From: Cyanophora paradoxa
Taxonomy: Eukaryota > Glaucocystophyceae > Cyanophorales > Cyanophoraceae
Direction: 5' to 3'
Assembly: GCA_004431415.1 (NCBI GenBank)
Contig: QPMI01000005.1
Span: 682,001-746,000 of the forward strand
Length of the DNA: 64,000 nt
Shown: one piece after another, positions 24,300-35,507 of the stretch
How positions within the stretch are numbered: the first letter of the stretch is position 1
How the letters are laid out: each line of letters starts with the position of its first letter
Translations under genes and position numbers: made by a program
Notes under the pieces: model-generated
What the model was told of the DNA's origin: nothing
What the model saw: only the letters and a program-made list of their open reading frames with translations
Database searches by the model: none

Positions 24300-27200
24300 T
24301 CAGTGGACGCTCTCCACGTCGGATGCGTCGGCCTCCTCCTCCTCCTCATCCTCCAACTCCGACTCCGACTCCGACGCCGGCGCCGCGGCGTCGGCGTCGG
24401 CGTCGCAATCGCTCTCCTCCGACTCCTCGTCTCCGCCTTCGCCATCGGAATCGGAGTCGCCCTCGAGCTCGTTAACGTTCCCCCAGCCCACGCCGCCCTC
24501 CCCCTCGAACACGCGCCGGACCGCCTCGTCCGCCCGCGTCGCCTCGTCCGCCTGCGGCGAAGAAGTGCGTAAGATTAAAGTCAATATCTAGACTATCGGA
24601 GCAAGTTCTAGTCAAGACGTCGGGCTGCGTACGACAGCCTCCTCTAGGTCGAGGAACACGGTCCGGCCGAGTCGCCGGAGACAGTGCGAACCGGCGCCGG
24701 AGTCCTGCACGTGATCGCAAGTGAGCCTAATTATATATTATAAGGCGCCATCGAACTCGCGTTCGCTCATTTATGTGCCCGCGTAAGCAATCAAACAGCT
24801 GCACCTGCAGCAGTTTTTCCTCCACCACGTCCCAGAGGCGGACGGTCTCATCCCAGCTGCCCGACGCCAGCGTTTTGCCGTCCTGCATTCCCCGTGAGAC
24901 TCTTGAAAGCGCTCTAGCGCACACCAAACTCGACGCACAGAGGAGAACGCGAGCGACACGACCGAGTTCGTGTGCCCTTTGAGGGCAGAGAGCAGCGTGC
25001 CATCGACAACGCTCCACACAAGCACGTCATCGCCCTCGCTGTTGCCGGCGCCCGACGCCAGGACCTTGCCGCTCTGCATAAAGCGTCAATAAATACACAA
25101 GCGCGAGGAAATCCGGAATCCAACGGCGGCACCGGCGAGAACGCCACTGAAGCCGCAGAGGCGCTCTCCCCTTCGAAGACGCGGAGGAGGGCCCCGTCCG
25201 CGGCGCTCCACAGCCGAACGGCGCCGCTGCTGGTCGAAGCCAGCGTCGCGCCGTCCTGAATTTGGTTTTAATTTCCGCCGTTAGCATTCAGGTTCCAGCT
25301 TTTGAATTTAGAGATTATAATTAGAAACAAGGCATCGCGAGCAACGTTAACTCACCGGAGCGAATGCCACGCATTCTACTTCCCCAGGCTCGAGCTCGAG
25401 AACACGGAGCAGAGCACCGGTGTGCGCGTTCCACAGGCGCACAGTCTTGTCGTCACTTCCAGACGCCAGAGTCTCGCCGTCCTGCACGCCCCACGAATGT
25501 GAGCTCTCATATCCAATTTAAGACGTCGACCTGACTACTTGTTACTTTTACTTTTTTAAGTTTTACCTTCATTTCTAGGTACAGAGATGTAGATCTGATA
25601 CAATAATAAAACTGCAGGCTCACCGGCGAGAACGCCACTGACGTCACGGAGCCCGCGTGCCCCTCGAGCGCCAGGGTGCCGAGAAGCGCCGCGCGGCCGC
25701 CCCCCGCGTCCTCCACGCGCCACAGCCGCACGGTCTTGTCGGCGCTGCCCGACGCCAGCGTCCTTCCGTCCTGCGTTCCCAAGGTTTAACGAGCTTCGAA
25801 ACTCACTCGTTCTCCCCTTCTAGATCTGATGCGAGAACGGAGGCACCTGCGAGAATGCAAGCGACGTAACTTCACCACTATGCTCCTTGAGGGCGCAGAG
25901 AGCGACCCCTTCCGCCACGCTCCAGAGCCGTACGACCTTGTCCTCGCCACCCGACGCCAGGACCCCGCCGCGCTGCGCGTCCTTCGAGCATCAGCTTATC
26001 GCTAACGCAGCTTATGGCAGCTCATACGGCGCACCGGCGAGAATGCCACTGATTTCACATGCGCATCCTTTGTGCTCGCTCTGAGTACTCGGAGCAGCGT
26101 CCCATCTTCTGTGCTCCAAAGCCGCACTGTTTCATCGATGCCACCCGAAGCTAGCATCTTGCCATCCTGCGCAAAAGCTTCCGTCAAAACAGAGCACGAC
26201 TTCCCAATGAATGACCGTTTGCACCGGTGATAGTGCCACCGAGTCCACACTCCATATGTGCCCGTCACAGGCACGGTGGGCCACTCCTTGCGTCATGCTG
26301 AACAGTTGCACAGTTTTGTTCTCACCGCCAATGGCAAGCACGCATCCATCCTGTCGGCCAAGCGAGCATGAGCTCGCAGTCGGGAAGAGAACAGACCCTA
26401 GGCGCTTCGTGCTCGTACCCGCGAGAGCGCCACCGACTTGACGCCCGCTGTCGGTCTCCCAACGACCCGGAGCAGCACCCCCTCCTCCACGCCCCACAGC
26501 CGAACGCCCCCGTCTCCACTCCCCGACACCAGCGTCTTGCTGTCCTGCGTGGTCCACGAGCGTGAGCTGCAGCGTCATTGAATAAAGCTCCCTTTCCCGC
26601 CCTTCTGCCATCCTCTAGCTATTTGATTCAGCCGACCTATAGCTAGCTATAGCTCGCAGACATAAATAAAATAGAGCGGACCCACGTGAACGCCACCGAG
26701 TAGATGTCGTTGATTGAATAGTACGGCTGATCGAGTTTTCGAAGCGCAGCGCCGTCCGTCGGGCTCCACAGCCGTATTGAATGGTCCTCACTGCCCGACG
26801 CCAGAGTCCTGCCATCCTGCACGACCCGCATGGGATGATTGAGCAGTGAGCACACCGCCCAAACTCTAGATCTTGTAGTCCTTCAAACGCAAGCGGCGGC
26901 GCGCACCGGCGAGAACGCCACCGAGCGGACGGCACTTGAGTGCCCCTCGAGGGAGAGAAGCAGAGTCCCTTCCGCCACGCTCCAAAGCCGCACGGTCGTG
27001 TCGGCGCTGCCTGAAGCCAATGTCTCGCCGTTCTGCGCGCCCCGCCAACATGATTGTTCTGTCTTGCAAATTAAAAAAGCCGGAAGGTAAAGCGCACCGG
27101 CGAGAATGCGACTGAACGAATTTTGGCATTATGACTTTCCGTCGAGAACGCGATTCGATTTCCTTTCGAATCTAGACCTGCCACTGTTCTCGAAAGCACG

Positions 27201-30200
27201 CGGATCAGTTTCCCGTCTGCTACTCTCCACAGCTTCAAGGTCTTGTCTTTGCCGCCAGATGCGATCTTTCCATCCTGCTCAGGGATTTTCGAAAGTGATG
27301 TGAGCGTCATTTCAGAGTCGTGATCAGACAGCCAAGCAAGTTCTATATCTAGGCCCGTAACCCAAACAAATTCTCTTAGCTCAAAAATCAACAAGTCGAG
27401 CAACGTATCTCGAATTTCAGCACATGCCACAGTTAAACCAAAGCTCCCGTGCCCCACGTATATGCAATACAAATCCGTCCCAAGCGTTGCGACGCGCAGC
27501 GCACCGGCGAGAAAGCCACCGCGAGAACACCGCCCGCGTGCCCCTCGAAGCTTTGGATCGCTTCCCCGTCTGGAAAGCGCCACAGCTTCACGGCGGCATC
27601 CTTGCCACCCGATACCAGCGTCTTTCCGTCCTGCGCACACGTATAACGTGAAAACATAGGTAGGTAAAAAGAGCAGCGAGAGGACGTAAGACCGCACTGG
27701 AGACACAGAAATGGAGTGCACGGGTCCCTTGTGCGCCCTGAAGCGCTTAACCTCGCGGTGGGTTGTGGCATCGATAATGCATATTTTCCCGTCTTTGCAT
27801 CCAGAAGCGACCAGGCGACCGTTCTGCATGCAAAGATCATAAAGGACGATGAAGCTCATCAAGCTGATGTGCGCACCTGATCATGAGCCGGCGCGAACGC
27901 AAGACAAAGCACTTCCGATTCAAGATCGTATGCAGATAACAGGCCCAGGCTGCAGCCGGTGAGGTCGGCGCCCCGCAGGTCGGCCCCCGCGAGGTTAGCC
28001 TCGTCCAGCAGCGCTCCGCTGAGGTCCGCCCCGCGCAGGTCCGCCCCCGCGGCCTCGAGCCGGAACAGGCGTGCTCCGGGCACACGCACGCCTCGAAGCG
28101 ACTTCCCGGCAAACGAGACGCCAGCTGCCAAACGTCAGCGGAAAAGTAAAGGGCACCCCTCTTTTTATTTTGCAGAGCTGTGGTATTTGAGAAGGATGAA
28201 CGACGGACCGAGGTTCAAGATGGTCATAGCATTGGCAGATGCAACGGGGGAGCCGCCGCGCGCCGACTCGCGCAGGCATTGCCAGAGTGCCTAACGCGCA
28301 ATTTGTTAGAGGTTTAAACAAGCTTAAGCGCCCGTGAAAATGAATGTCGGCGAACCTCTGCAAAAGGCGGCTCGGAGCGGGCGCGATCCGCGAGGAGCTC
28401 AACGACGGCCCAGTCATCCACCAGCAGTTTGCTGCTCATCCTGCCCAGATCTAGAGATTGTACTACTTTCGCAAGCTCTTGCGGTTCCATGGGGACCGAA
28501 GCGTCCAGATTGGGGAGGATGCTGTCGGCGAGAAAGTACTCTTTCAGCGAAGCGTGCACGAAGCTGTATGAGACCTTGACGTCGCCCTCTCTCGACCGCG
28601 TGAGCGGGGCCGCTTCCAGAAATGCGCCATTGGCCTCGGCAGTCAGGAACGCAGTCGCTTCTGCAGTTGCGTCGCGATCACAATTGTCGTCGACGGCGGA
28701 ATCGCTGTCGACGTCCACCCGCACAGAGAAGACCGTCGTATTCTGTCGTCATCGCGATCGTATATATGCACACGCAATTGTGATGAGCCCGCGATCGCGA
28801 GCACAAACGAGAAAAGCCATTCAATTAATGTCCGACAGCAGACCTTCCTGTCCATCATGACGGCGAGCTTCCGGCAGAAGTTGCGGCACTTGGCGGCGAA
28901 GTCGACGAAGCGCCCCTGTCCCTCGCGTTTTCGCTCTTCCCGCTCGAGCAACTCCGTCACATACGCTTTATACACGTCTCGCATCAGCACACGTGCAACG
29001 CCCATCTTCCCCTTCGCTAGCGCTCTCCTGCAACCGCCAAGCCTGAGATAAGCAAAAAATAACAGATTCAGAAGCCGTGCACATTTTCTCGATGATCAAC
29101 GGGAGGGCTCTGCAGGTAATGAAGAGGACGAAAGGCGTGCGGATGATGTTGAATAGGCCGAGGATCGTGTTGATCTGCTCCTTGTACCACTCGCAATTGT
29201 GCTCTGAGTCTGACTGTAACTTAAGCCATTGCTCAATGTACGCCCCAATTTGGTCCTGTTCGAAGGGGCATGTCCACGCCTCGCATAATTGTTTCTGATC
29301 GCGATCGACTTCTGCATCCAGCTCCGATATCGCTGCAGGTTCTAGCAAGAAGAACTTCTGCCGACAGAAAAGGCAGATGTAAGATAACTGAAACGACGAG
29401 TAGTCGGACAATCATGATCACAATGATACCTTCGATTTCGAATCACCCCCCAAATTCAACAAATACTGGGCGCGGCAGGTGACAACGACACGGGCAGCCC
29501 ACGACTTGAGATCTGGGTACAAGATGTGAAGACCGTTTCTTAAACGGGCCTGAAGGCCTGCCTTTGTGAGAAGCTCCTCGACGAGGTCCCGGTTCGCGAC
29601 GGATACGTTGGGCAGGGAAACGAGAATGGGAAAAGGGGAGCCAGAGCCCGGCTGCCACTGCTCGAGCAGGCGCCTGTGCAGCCGCCGCAGGCTCGTCGTC
29701 TTGCTGCAGCCGGAGTCGCCTGTAGGGTCGGGATTTTAACTTGAAAGAACGGTGTATTTTCTGTTAACGACAGCAAGACGACTGCATGATGTCTCACCGG
29801 TGAGAAGGAGCACGCGGTGGCCGGCTGTGCCCCTGCCAGGCGCGGCGCCGGAGACCGCAAAGGCGTCAAGGGCGGCGTCGAGGTCGAACCGGCGCGTGCC
29901 GTCCGCCGCGAGGCACCCCTCGCGGTCCGCAGCAGCCCGCACAGGCATGTACACCTCCTTCTCCATCTCTTTCTCGTATCGCTTGAGCTTCGTTTCTCGC
30001 ACCTGGCACGCTATCAGCTAAAGGCAAATTAAAGAGCTGTGCTGCACAAAGGTAGGATGCACCCCGTTTAACGCGTCGTAAAGCTGAAGCGTGGGATTTC
30101 TCTCCGCCTCGGCCTTGAGGGCTTCCATGACGAGCGCACTCCACTCTGTACACGCATATGGTACTGGTCGAAGGCGTGTCCCAGATCTGGCGCCGGACTC

Positions 30201-32707
30201 CAGATCGATTTTAAAGCGCTTCGCTGCAGCCCTGACGGCGTCCTGCGCGACCTCACGCTTTTCTAGCCGCCGCAGTGCCTGCAGGGCTTCCACCGGAGCA
30301 GCCCCGCGACTGTCGACGTCCAGAGCCGCCGCCTGCGCCAGCGCCTCCGCCACCGCCTGCAGCTGCGAGCCGACGCCGTCCTTGAGCCCCGCCGCTGCGT
30401 CTGCGCACGCCTCCAGCAGCTTCACTGCGGAGACCGCGGCAGCCGCGCCTCCCTCGCCGCCATCCTTAGGCTCGATGACCTAAGCCGGCATTATATAAGC
30501 GCAGGCGCACTGAAGAATGGCGGGCCGCACGGCTAAGAGGGCGGAGCAGAGGGCGAGAGTGAGGTTCCCGGAGCAGGCAACCTCCTCCATTGCCTGCCTG
30601 CCCAAGAGCCCTTCCAACTCCTTCATCCGGCCCCTCCGAGCCAACGCCCTGATTATCTGCGCCCGCGCAATCCTGCGCAGTGGCAGCGGCATCACCATGC
30701 GGGGCTGTGCATCTGGTCGAAGTCGCTGGACTCTGAAATGACTCACCAGGCCCCGGCTTTCTCCGGCTTGTCGATGCCGAAAGAGATCCGGAAGTCGTCC
30801 CAAATCTCCCGCAGTGTTTCCGGCGCCTCGCCCGCCTTGTCCTACGCATACGGCGAACTCAGAGCGCGCGACATGATTACGAAGAGAGAGATAGACGGGG
30901 TACATATACAGACCTTTATCTTCAGTACAATGTCGATAATGTTCGTGACACAAAAGCTCGTCACTCCCTGCGCCACCCACTTTCCAGCTTTGTACAGCTT
31001 CTCTAACAACCGGACTGCGCCACGAACTTCAGCAGGGATGCCAAGACTTAAAGTGCTCGCCTCGAGAACTAGAGCGGCGCACCAGCAGCCTTGGCACGGC
31101 GGATGAACTCTCCGAGACGCGTGTAGTCGGAGGCCGCACACATTAAGGCCTGCAGCACATTCAGGGAGGCAGGCCGTGTGCAGTCCAAGCAAAGGGGGGG
31201 ACGTACTTCGCGAGCTAGGCAGGCTGCCGCCTCCGCTCGCCATGAGCCCGCCTCCTCCGCCCGCTTCGCAATCTCTCTCAGCCGCTCATTCAGTGGTATC
31301 ACCTCCTTCTCGTAACTCAGCTGTCGCCCGGCCACTGCGAGTGTCTCAGCTGCCGCTTCACACTGGCGAGGGCGATCGCAACAGCGAACCTTCAGCTGGA
31401 GGGCCGCCCTTGTTGGTTTCCTCGAGGGCGGTGAGAGCCGCTCCGACGAACTCGAGGCGTGCGAGGTCGTCGTTGTCATCTATGCCGGCCCCCTCCACGT
31501 CTTTCAGCTGCGCCGCCGTCACGGGAAGAATGCGCCAGTGAGCAGAGCACGCATGCAGGCCGCTGCACCTGTCTGGAGCAGAAGCTGATGAGTTTCTTCC
31601 AGTTGGAGGAAGTAAAGGTCCTGCGCGGGAGGCAGAAGAATATCCCAACAAGCGCTGCCAGCACGTCGCTATCCACCAGCACCGCCCTCTCCACCCGCTC
31701 CAGCAGCACGTTCACCAGCTGCGTGGCGTCAATGTACGCGTAATAGTTAGATGAAGGCTGCCGGGCGGCGCGCCTTCTGACAGAGCTGCGGATCCCCCGA
31801 AGCCAGGAGGCCGCACACGTCGGCAAGTTTGCCCTCACTTGGCACTTCGATGGCCGCGAATGCCGAGAGCGCTACGGATCCGGAGCGGCTCAGGACGCGC
31901 GCGCGAGATGGTAGCATGCAGATCAGGCGCACCGCTGTCACAGAGGTCACGCAATCGAAGCCGTGTGGCTTTGAGTTTCTGCAGCTTGTCATCACCCGCC
32001 GCGGCCTGCACGATCGAAAGCTGTAGCGCTTGCCCTGCAGGACCGTCCATGGCGCCCTCTCCGCGACGAAAAGCAGCCTCAAAAGCGGCCTCGCCGGCGG
32101 CGACGAGGCGGAGGAGGGCGGCGAGCTGCGCGATGCTGCGCGCCTCCCGCAGCTGTAGCGCCTGCAGCTCCTCCAGCGGCGGTCCGACGCCCAGCGACGG
32201 ATCCTCCAGATGCAGGTCTACGTCCTCCCAATCCGGTGGCGCCGACTTAACGACGTCACGCCCAGGGTCGCCTGCTGCTGCACCTGCGCACGCAGCTGCG
32301 CGTGCTGCAGTCGGTAATGGGACAGCTGCAGCTGGCTTGCTGTTTGACGCTTTCTTGCTACGAGTGCGGCAGCTCCGCAAAACTGGCCAGGGGCAGGGGC
32401 AGGGGCAGCGGGGAGTACTTGCAGGTGTGCTGCCGCTCTTTGCTGGTTGCTGCGTGCGCGCCGGCTTCTCATGAACTGGCGGCGGCGAGTTGTCAAAGTC
32501 GTTTGGAGGATTGAGAATGACGAGAGAGACGTCTTCAGGATTAGAAGCGGTCGTAATTACGGATTTCATGATCAGCTCGCGATCTACGGGTGGCACTTTC
32601 GCAACGGGTGCTGCGGTTGGAGCTGCGACCGTGGCTAGCGCTGCGGCCGCGGCGCCGGCTGCAGGCGCAGCTGGGCGCGGCTTGGGTTTGCTGCACCCAC
32701 AGCCCAT
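24300..32707 (-). CDS. Lipid-anchored NACHT NTPase with pentapeptide and WD40 repeats
   Basis: The ATG at 32707 gives MGCGCSKPKPRP, a classic N-myristoylation plus palmitoylation start. An Ala/Pro-rich linker and helical exons follow (32700-29950). The NACHT core has a Walker A split by an intron: LLLTG ends at 29798 and DSGCSKTTSLRRLHRR starts at 29719. Next come PILVSLPNVS, VVVTCRAQYL, FFLLEPAA, TPFVLFITCRALPLI and a C-terminal helical segment with SYSFVHASLKEYFLA (near 28560). One exon (27877-28124) encodes pentapeptide repeats (A-D-L-R-G type). Fourteen WD40 exons span 24805-27833. The last coding exon (24300-24551) is a Glu/Asp/Ser-rich tail ending at 24300. The order is that of STAND-class signal-transduction ATPases (NLR-like): ligand sensing by the propeller, nucleotide-driven switching, and probable membrane location through the acyl anchor. 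No effector domain is recognised. Several N-terminal exon joins are approximate. Confidence 0.8.
24805..27833 (-). repeat. Array of 14 WD40-repeat exons
   Basis: Exons in transcript order: 27698-27833, 27505-27630, 27098-27274, 26907-27032, 26682-26816, 26419-26544, 26225-26350, 26035-26166, 25847-25972, 25624-25770, 25356-25481, 25133-25255, 24939-25073, 24805-24882. Most start at a CAG|GACGGC-type acceptor (DGKTLASG) and end at VAFSP before a GTGCG donor. Six are exactly 126 nt (42 codons). Each holds one blade with the x-(T/V)-V-R-L-W core. The last is cut to half a blade. Fourteen blades would suit two seven-bladed propellers. Confidence 0.85.
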
Positions 32708-33153
32708 CGCGGGACAGGCGGTCGCACCCTGAAGGCACGGAAAGCCTCGATGGATGGCCCCTGCGCACATTCGAGCGCATCAGCAGCTGCGCGCGGCGCC
32801 GGGGATGCGGGAGAGATCAAATGGCCCGCGCACACGCTCCCGACTCCCGCAGACACGCGAAGGGGCACTGAAAACTGCTGGATTGATGCCAACTTCTCGC
32901 GCGCTGCTCGCCCTGCTCGCATTCGCGCGCTCGCTCGCTGGAGGTGGATGCTGCGACGCGTCCAAGGTGCGCCTTCGCCAAGCCGCGACCTCTCTCGAGG
33001 CTGCGGGCCGCACCAGCCCAGCCCTAACGCTTCGCTTCGGCGCGGCCATCAGCCCGAAACCGGACCGGCGCAGCCTTGACCTGTACCCCGCTTCGCTCAA
33101 AAACACCTGTAGCCCCCACTGCTGTCAGCGCGGTCGTCTGCGAATCATTAGCG
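32708..33153. other. Divergent intergenic region
   Basis: 446 bp between the divergent start codons of the NACHT/WD40 gene (minus) and the small Lys-rich gene (plus). Open frames here lack domain content. It is a candidate shared promoter; no recognisable motif was found. Confidence 0.35.
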
Positions 33154-33693
33154 ATGGTGCGGAAGCACGTTCTAGCCTGCTCCGTGCCATCTGAGCGCCA
33201 AGCGCAGTCGCGGAAGAACAACAAGCAGAATCGGAAGAAGCACGTGGCGAAGCTCATCGAGAAGGAGCGGGAAGAGACGAAGAAGCGCCAGGAGCGCAAG
33301 GAGAAGAGGGAAGAGGTGCGCTCGCCGCGGCTCTTCGGCCAGCGCTGCACTTCCCAATCCCCGTGCTGACTCCGCCGGCTCGTGCGCCCACGCTGCGCTT
33401 CGCCTGCGCGACGAGTGCAGAAGCAGAAGTGAGTGGCCGCCCTGCGCGCATCGGCGCCCCCCGATCGCGACTCCTCTGAACGCTTAGCTAAGCCTGCGCC
33501 ACGCGCCCGCCGCAGGATGAAGATGGAAGCGGAGACCTTCGGGTGAGCCAGCGGTCGCGCAGTGGCCTGCGCCGCGCCCCCGCGCCTCACGCCGTGCTGC
33601 AGGAAGCAGAAGAAGGAGAAGAAGCACACCAAGACGTCGAAGAGCCCGTACGCGCGCCCCGACAAGAAGAACAAGATGGACATGTCCGATTGA
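33154..33693 (+). CDS. Small Lys/Arg-rich protein of unknown function, built from micro-exons
   Basis: Five exons join in frame: 33154-33156 (ATG alone), 33208-33315, 33421-33428 (8 nt), 33516-33542 (27 nt) and 33603-33693, giving 78 residues. The protein is highly charged. It starts MSRKNNKQNRKKHVAKLIEK, then has an EREETKKRQERKEKREE helix, and ends YARPDKKNKMDMSD. The charge pattern suggests a nuclear or nucleolar RNA-associated protein, but no family is recognised. An alternative start reads straight through from 33154 without the first intron (MVRKHVLAC), which would lengthen the N-terminus by 17 residues. All donors are GTGCG or GTGAG and acceptors CAG. Confidence 0.62.
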
Positions 33694-34198
33694 TTCCTTT
33701 CCGCGCCTCCTACTCCTCTGGCTCCCTTTCCCGCCCCGCTGCCCTTCCGCTGCGGCCGGGGCGCCGCGGCGCTGTGCTTTGCATCCTCCATCCATTCTCC
33801 CGCCCGCCTCCTTCGCCGTTGACGGCGCCGCGCTGGACTCTTGTTCGCCTATTCCACTCCCCCCCCCCATTTCTCCGTCGCCCATTCTCTCTCTCGCGTG
33901 TGCGGAGCAGCTTCGTAGACTATTAGGTTCGTTTTTGCTTTTAGTCTTTGCGGATAGTTTCAGGCAGGATGTCGTCGCTCTCGTGTGCATAATAGTCTTG
34001 ATGGATACCGATACTCAGCACGGCTCAATTGCAATGCTCTATTAATATTATTGAGATTTTCAAACATGCGGACAGAGAGAAGGCGAGCAGACCTAGGCAG
34101 AAGAAGGCTAGCTAGCGTAGTAGCGTAATAGCGCCTGTGTGGCATGCGCAGGCGCTCCCCTAGCTAGCTAACGCACGCAGCGGAACGGCGCGCCGGCT
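33694..34198. other. Convergent 3' intergenic region
   Basis: Lies between the 3' ends of the Lys-rich gene and the plastid-targeted gene. The first part is C/T-rich. 33930-34120 is AT-richer and probably holds 3' UTR and polyadenylation signals. No gene seen. Confidence 0.4.
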
Positions 34199-34359
34199 TC
34201 ACTTGCGGATGAACTTGTCGTATGCCATGAGCCAGTTCACAGCGGTGGCGCGGCCTGCGCGCGCGGGCGGGCGGATCGGCCGGGGGGCGAGGGGGGGGAG
34301 GGGGGGGGGGGGCAGGAGGGGGGTGGGGGTGGGGTGGGGTGTGTGTGTGTGTGTGTGTG

Positions 34360-34398
<39 letters not shown>

Positions 34399-35395
34399 AA
34401 ACAGCGCACGAGTCTTGCGAGGGAAGAGCTCGCCGATCTGGGGTACGTTGAGCAGAAGGGGGGCAGCGGACGGGGCTTCGCATACCTTGTAGCCCTCGAA
34501 CTTGAGTTCGTCCTTCAGCAGCTGCTTGCCCTGCTCCGGAGTCGAGCGGGTGAGCTTGACCATCGGGGGCCGGCAGCCTGCGGGCGGGCGGGCGGGCGGG
34601 CGGGCCGAGCGCCCGGCCTGGTGAGGGTCTGCGAGAGGGGCTCGAGGAGCGAGACCGACCGATGAAGTCGGGCGGAGAGACGAAATCTGTGTTGAAGGGC
34701 GGCAGGACGCCCTCGACGGACCAGGCGCCGTCGACGTAGCGGTAGCCGAGGCAGTAGCCGAGGAGCGCGTTCACGAACCTGTCCGAGATCTCCGGCTTCT
34801 CGTCGTTGATGATATCCTGCGAGCCGAGCGCCCGGCGCGCGCTGCGTGAGCCCCCTGCTAGAAGCGTCCGCCGAGCGTTTCGAGCTCCGCACGGGAGCGC
34901 ACCCACATCTGCGCAGGACGTGGGCGGGGCGCGTGCACGTGAGCGAGATGCGAGATGAGGCGCGTACCAGAGCATGCGTGATCTCCGGATCCTCGTTGTC
35001 GCGGAGCGGGATGGAGATCTGCGGCGCGAGCTCGCCCTCGCCGGGCCAGGGCCAGTCGAGCCAGCTAGGACGGCCTGGCGCGCGCCTGGAGTCAGAAGTG
35101 CGCGCGAAGCCACGCAAGCTACACAGCGAAAGCGCTCCGAAGGCGGGCGGGCGCTCGCACCATCGGCCGAAATGACGGGAAGCGGCTGGGGTGCGGTCGT
35201 GTGGACGAGCGGAACAGCTTTGATGGCCGTGAACGATACGGAGGAACGAACTGCCTCGCCGACGAAGGTGCGGCGAGCGGCGCGGGCCGCCGAACGGCTG
35301 GGCTGCGGGCGCGTCGGAGCGACGACGCTCGAGAGCTGAACGCCCGAGCTGGTCGCCTGGCGCGCCGCGGGGGCTGGGCACACGAATGCGTTCAT
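34199..35395 (-). CDS. Probable plastid-targeted conserved protein, function unknown
   Basis: The ATG at 35395 starts an N-terminus typical of a transit peptide: MNAFVCPAPAARQATSSG, rich in Ser, Ala and Arg, no acidic residues for about 45 positions, with Phe at residue 4. Six exons join in frame to about 225 residues. The mature part reads WLDWPWPGEG, ISIPLRDNEDPEITHALDII, RFVNALLGYCLGYRYVDG, PPFNTDFVSPPDFIG, LTRSTPEQGKQLLKDELKFE, and ends AVNWLMAYDKFIRK. No transmembrane helix is obvious. I do not recognise the family; a photosynthesis-related stromal or thylakoid role is a guess from targeting only. The last intron carries a 34-bp G run (plus strand) next to a GT dinucleotide repeat (34339-34395). 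The gene is divergent from the Piezo gene, ATGs 112 bp apart. Confidence 0.68.
34339..34395. repeat. (GT)n followed by a 34-bp G homopolymer, intronic
   Basis: The GT dinucleotide repeat covers about 34339-34361 and the uninterrupted G run 34362-34395. Both lie in the last intron of the minus-strand plastid-targeted gene, where they read as poly-C followed by (CA)n. Confidence 0.9.
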
Positions 35396-35507
35396 CGCTG
35401 CGCGTGGCGCTTCGAGTCTTGGTGGACGGCTTGTCGCGGTATCCCCCGAGGTCGATGCCGACCGAGCAGCCGATGCCAACCGGAGGGCCGTAGCATTCAG
35501 CGGAAGG
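35396..35507. promoter_or_regulatory. Probable bidirectional promoter between plastid gene and Piezo
   Basis: Only 112 bp separate the two divergent ATGs, so both 5' UTRs and core promoters must overlap here unless transcription starts inside the other gene. I see no TATA box. Confidence 0.4.
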
